DNA of 64,000 bases from Patiria pectinifera (Eukaryota; Echinodermata; Asteroidea; Valvatida; Asterinidae). The translations under genes were made by a program, and so were the position numbers. Below, in pieces: positions 63,095-64,000 of the stretch. The stretch is taken from assembly GCA_029964075.1 (NCBI GenBank), contig CM057149.1, positions 25,434,197 to 25,498,196 on the forward strand, read 5' to 3'. Numbering within the stretch: the stretch's first letter is position 1; every line of letters starts with the position of its first letter. The notes beneath the pieces were generated by a model, which was not told where the DNA came from, searched no databases, and saw nothing but the letters and a program-made list of their open reading frames with translations.

Positions 63095-64000
63095 GTATGT
63101 CTGCTAATTCTATTTCACGGTGTGCGGACTTGTAGTAAAATTAATATGTTCAGAACCTCAGTAAACTTGTTTACACAGGGTTGGACGAAGGAGCCTAAAA
63201 ATATCCACCATTTGTTGGTGATACATGTGCCGGTACTTTCAAAGTAACTTGCTGTCCATAATTTTTAACAAAATAGACTCATCGTCAATTAAATGCAATA
63301 CTGAGTGGCACCACAATCGTCTGCACAGCGAATTGATTCTTTACTTTTTGAGTCGCATGCATTTTCATGACAAGTTACAAATATGTGTACATGTACCGAT
63401 ACATGTACTTCCGGTACATACACCCAGAGGTCCGACAGACAAAGGGTGAACAAAAGATCCTTTGTGTCCTGAACTTGGGCATTGCGTCTTCTGTTGAAAA
63501 CGGTCCTTGATCGTACAGTTATGTGCTTAGTCTTAGTGTTATATTACAGGGACAAAGGGAAACACAATTCACTGTTCTCTAGAGTTTAGTAAAACACGAC
63601 TGTGTGTACTTTGTACATGGAAGATGTACATGTACACGTACCGGACGTGTACTGTGTCACTTGATTGTGGTACCTCTCTTTTAACCCTCCGCCTTTGGCA
63701 GGCAAATTCAACAAAGTCGAAATCAATTGATTGACTGCTTTTAACAGTTGAGTGCTCCCTTCCCACATGAAGCAGGATTGACTCCAGTTGTAACTTGATA
63801 AAGCTTTGCTTTGACTAGAGGAGATTGAAAAACCATCTGTTCTTACCAGTTTAATGGTGGCTTCTTGAGTACCTACTCAGAAATCGACAAGGAAATGTTA
63901 ATACACATGTATATTATATATATTAGGCCAAGCAAATTTTCAATACATAACAGAATGTTTGATGTCCAAAGAATCCTCATTTAATTAACAATACCGGTAA
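63095..64000 (+). other. Intron of the SLC35A-like gene, running off the window
   Basis: No further transporter exon is visible before the end; the sequence is AT-rich with several TACATGTAC and ACCGGTAC words. Confidence 0.6.

Overview
This is a window of animal nuclear DNA. It holds six spliced protein-coding genes with short exons, long introns and GT-AG splice sites (one intron is AT-AC). They lie in AT-rich sequence crowded with short inverted-repeat DNA transposons, tRNA-derived SINEs and minisatellites. The gene content (a CENP-K kinetochore gene, RTCB, the complex III factors UQCC5 and UQCC6), the style of the repeats and the many TACATGTA and ACCGGTA palindromes suggest a marine invertebrate. 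An echinoderm or another invertebrate deuterostome is my best guess, but no sequence here proves the taxon.

Layout. 1-6.8 kb: intergenic, with a foldback-type element whose inverted arms are tandem repeats (about 0.98-3.37 kb) and several MITEs. 6.85-22.48 kb, minus strand: RTCB, the catalytic subunit of the tRNA-splicing ligase complex. It is complete in 12 coding exons (506 aa) and has one intron with minor-spliceosome AT-AC signals. 24.78-26.61 kb, plus strand: UQCC5 (SMIM4) followed 246 bp later by UQCC6 (brawnin/C12orf73). Both are small mitochondrial complex III assembly proteins, with no AATAAA or ATTAAA between them. 29.45-36.11 kb, minus strand: CENPK, complete in 8 coding exons (275 aa). 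The end of its last coding exon has been copied as a tandem array in its 3' flank. 41.52-63.09 kb and beyond, plus strand: the 5' part of an SLC35A2/A3-type Golgi nucleotide-sugar transporter, with one sure exon and three candidate upstream exons that all share its splice phase. 43.99-46.55 kb, minus strand: CHCHD4 (MIA40), complete in 3 exons. It lies antisense inside the transporter's presumed first intron.

How the genes relate. UQCC5 and UQCC6 act in the same process (cytochrome b / complex III biogenesis). Their arrangement matches the bicistronic sloth1-sloth2 gene of Drosophila. CHCHD4, the oxidative import receptor of the intermembrane space, lies about 17 kb away, so three of the six genes serve mitochondrial protein biogenesis. 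The others are unrelated housekeeping genes (RNA ligation, centromere, Golgi transport).

The rest is mobile DNA, often with readable target-site duplications: hAT-like MITEs (8-bp), palindromic mariner-like MITEs (TA), piggyBac-like MITEs (TTAA), a pair of nested foldback elements with 9-10-bp duplications, and repeat-bearing palindromes. All exon boundaries were read by eye from splice signals, phase and family similarity; none is backed by transcript data.
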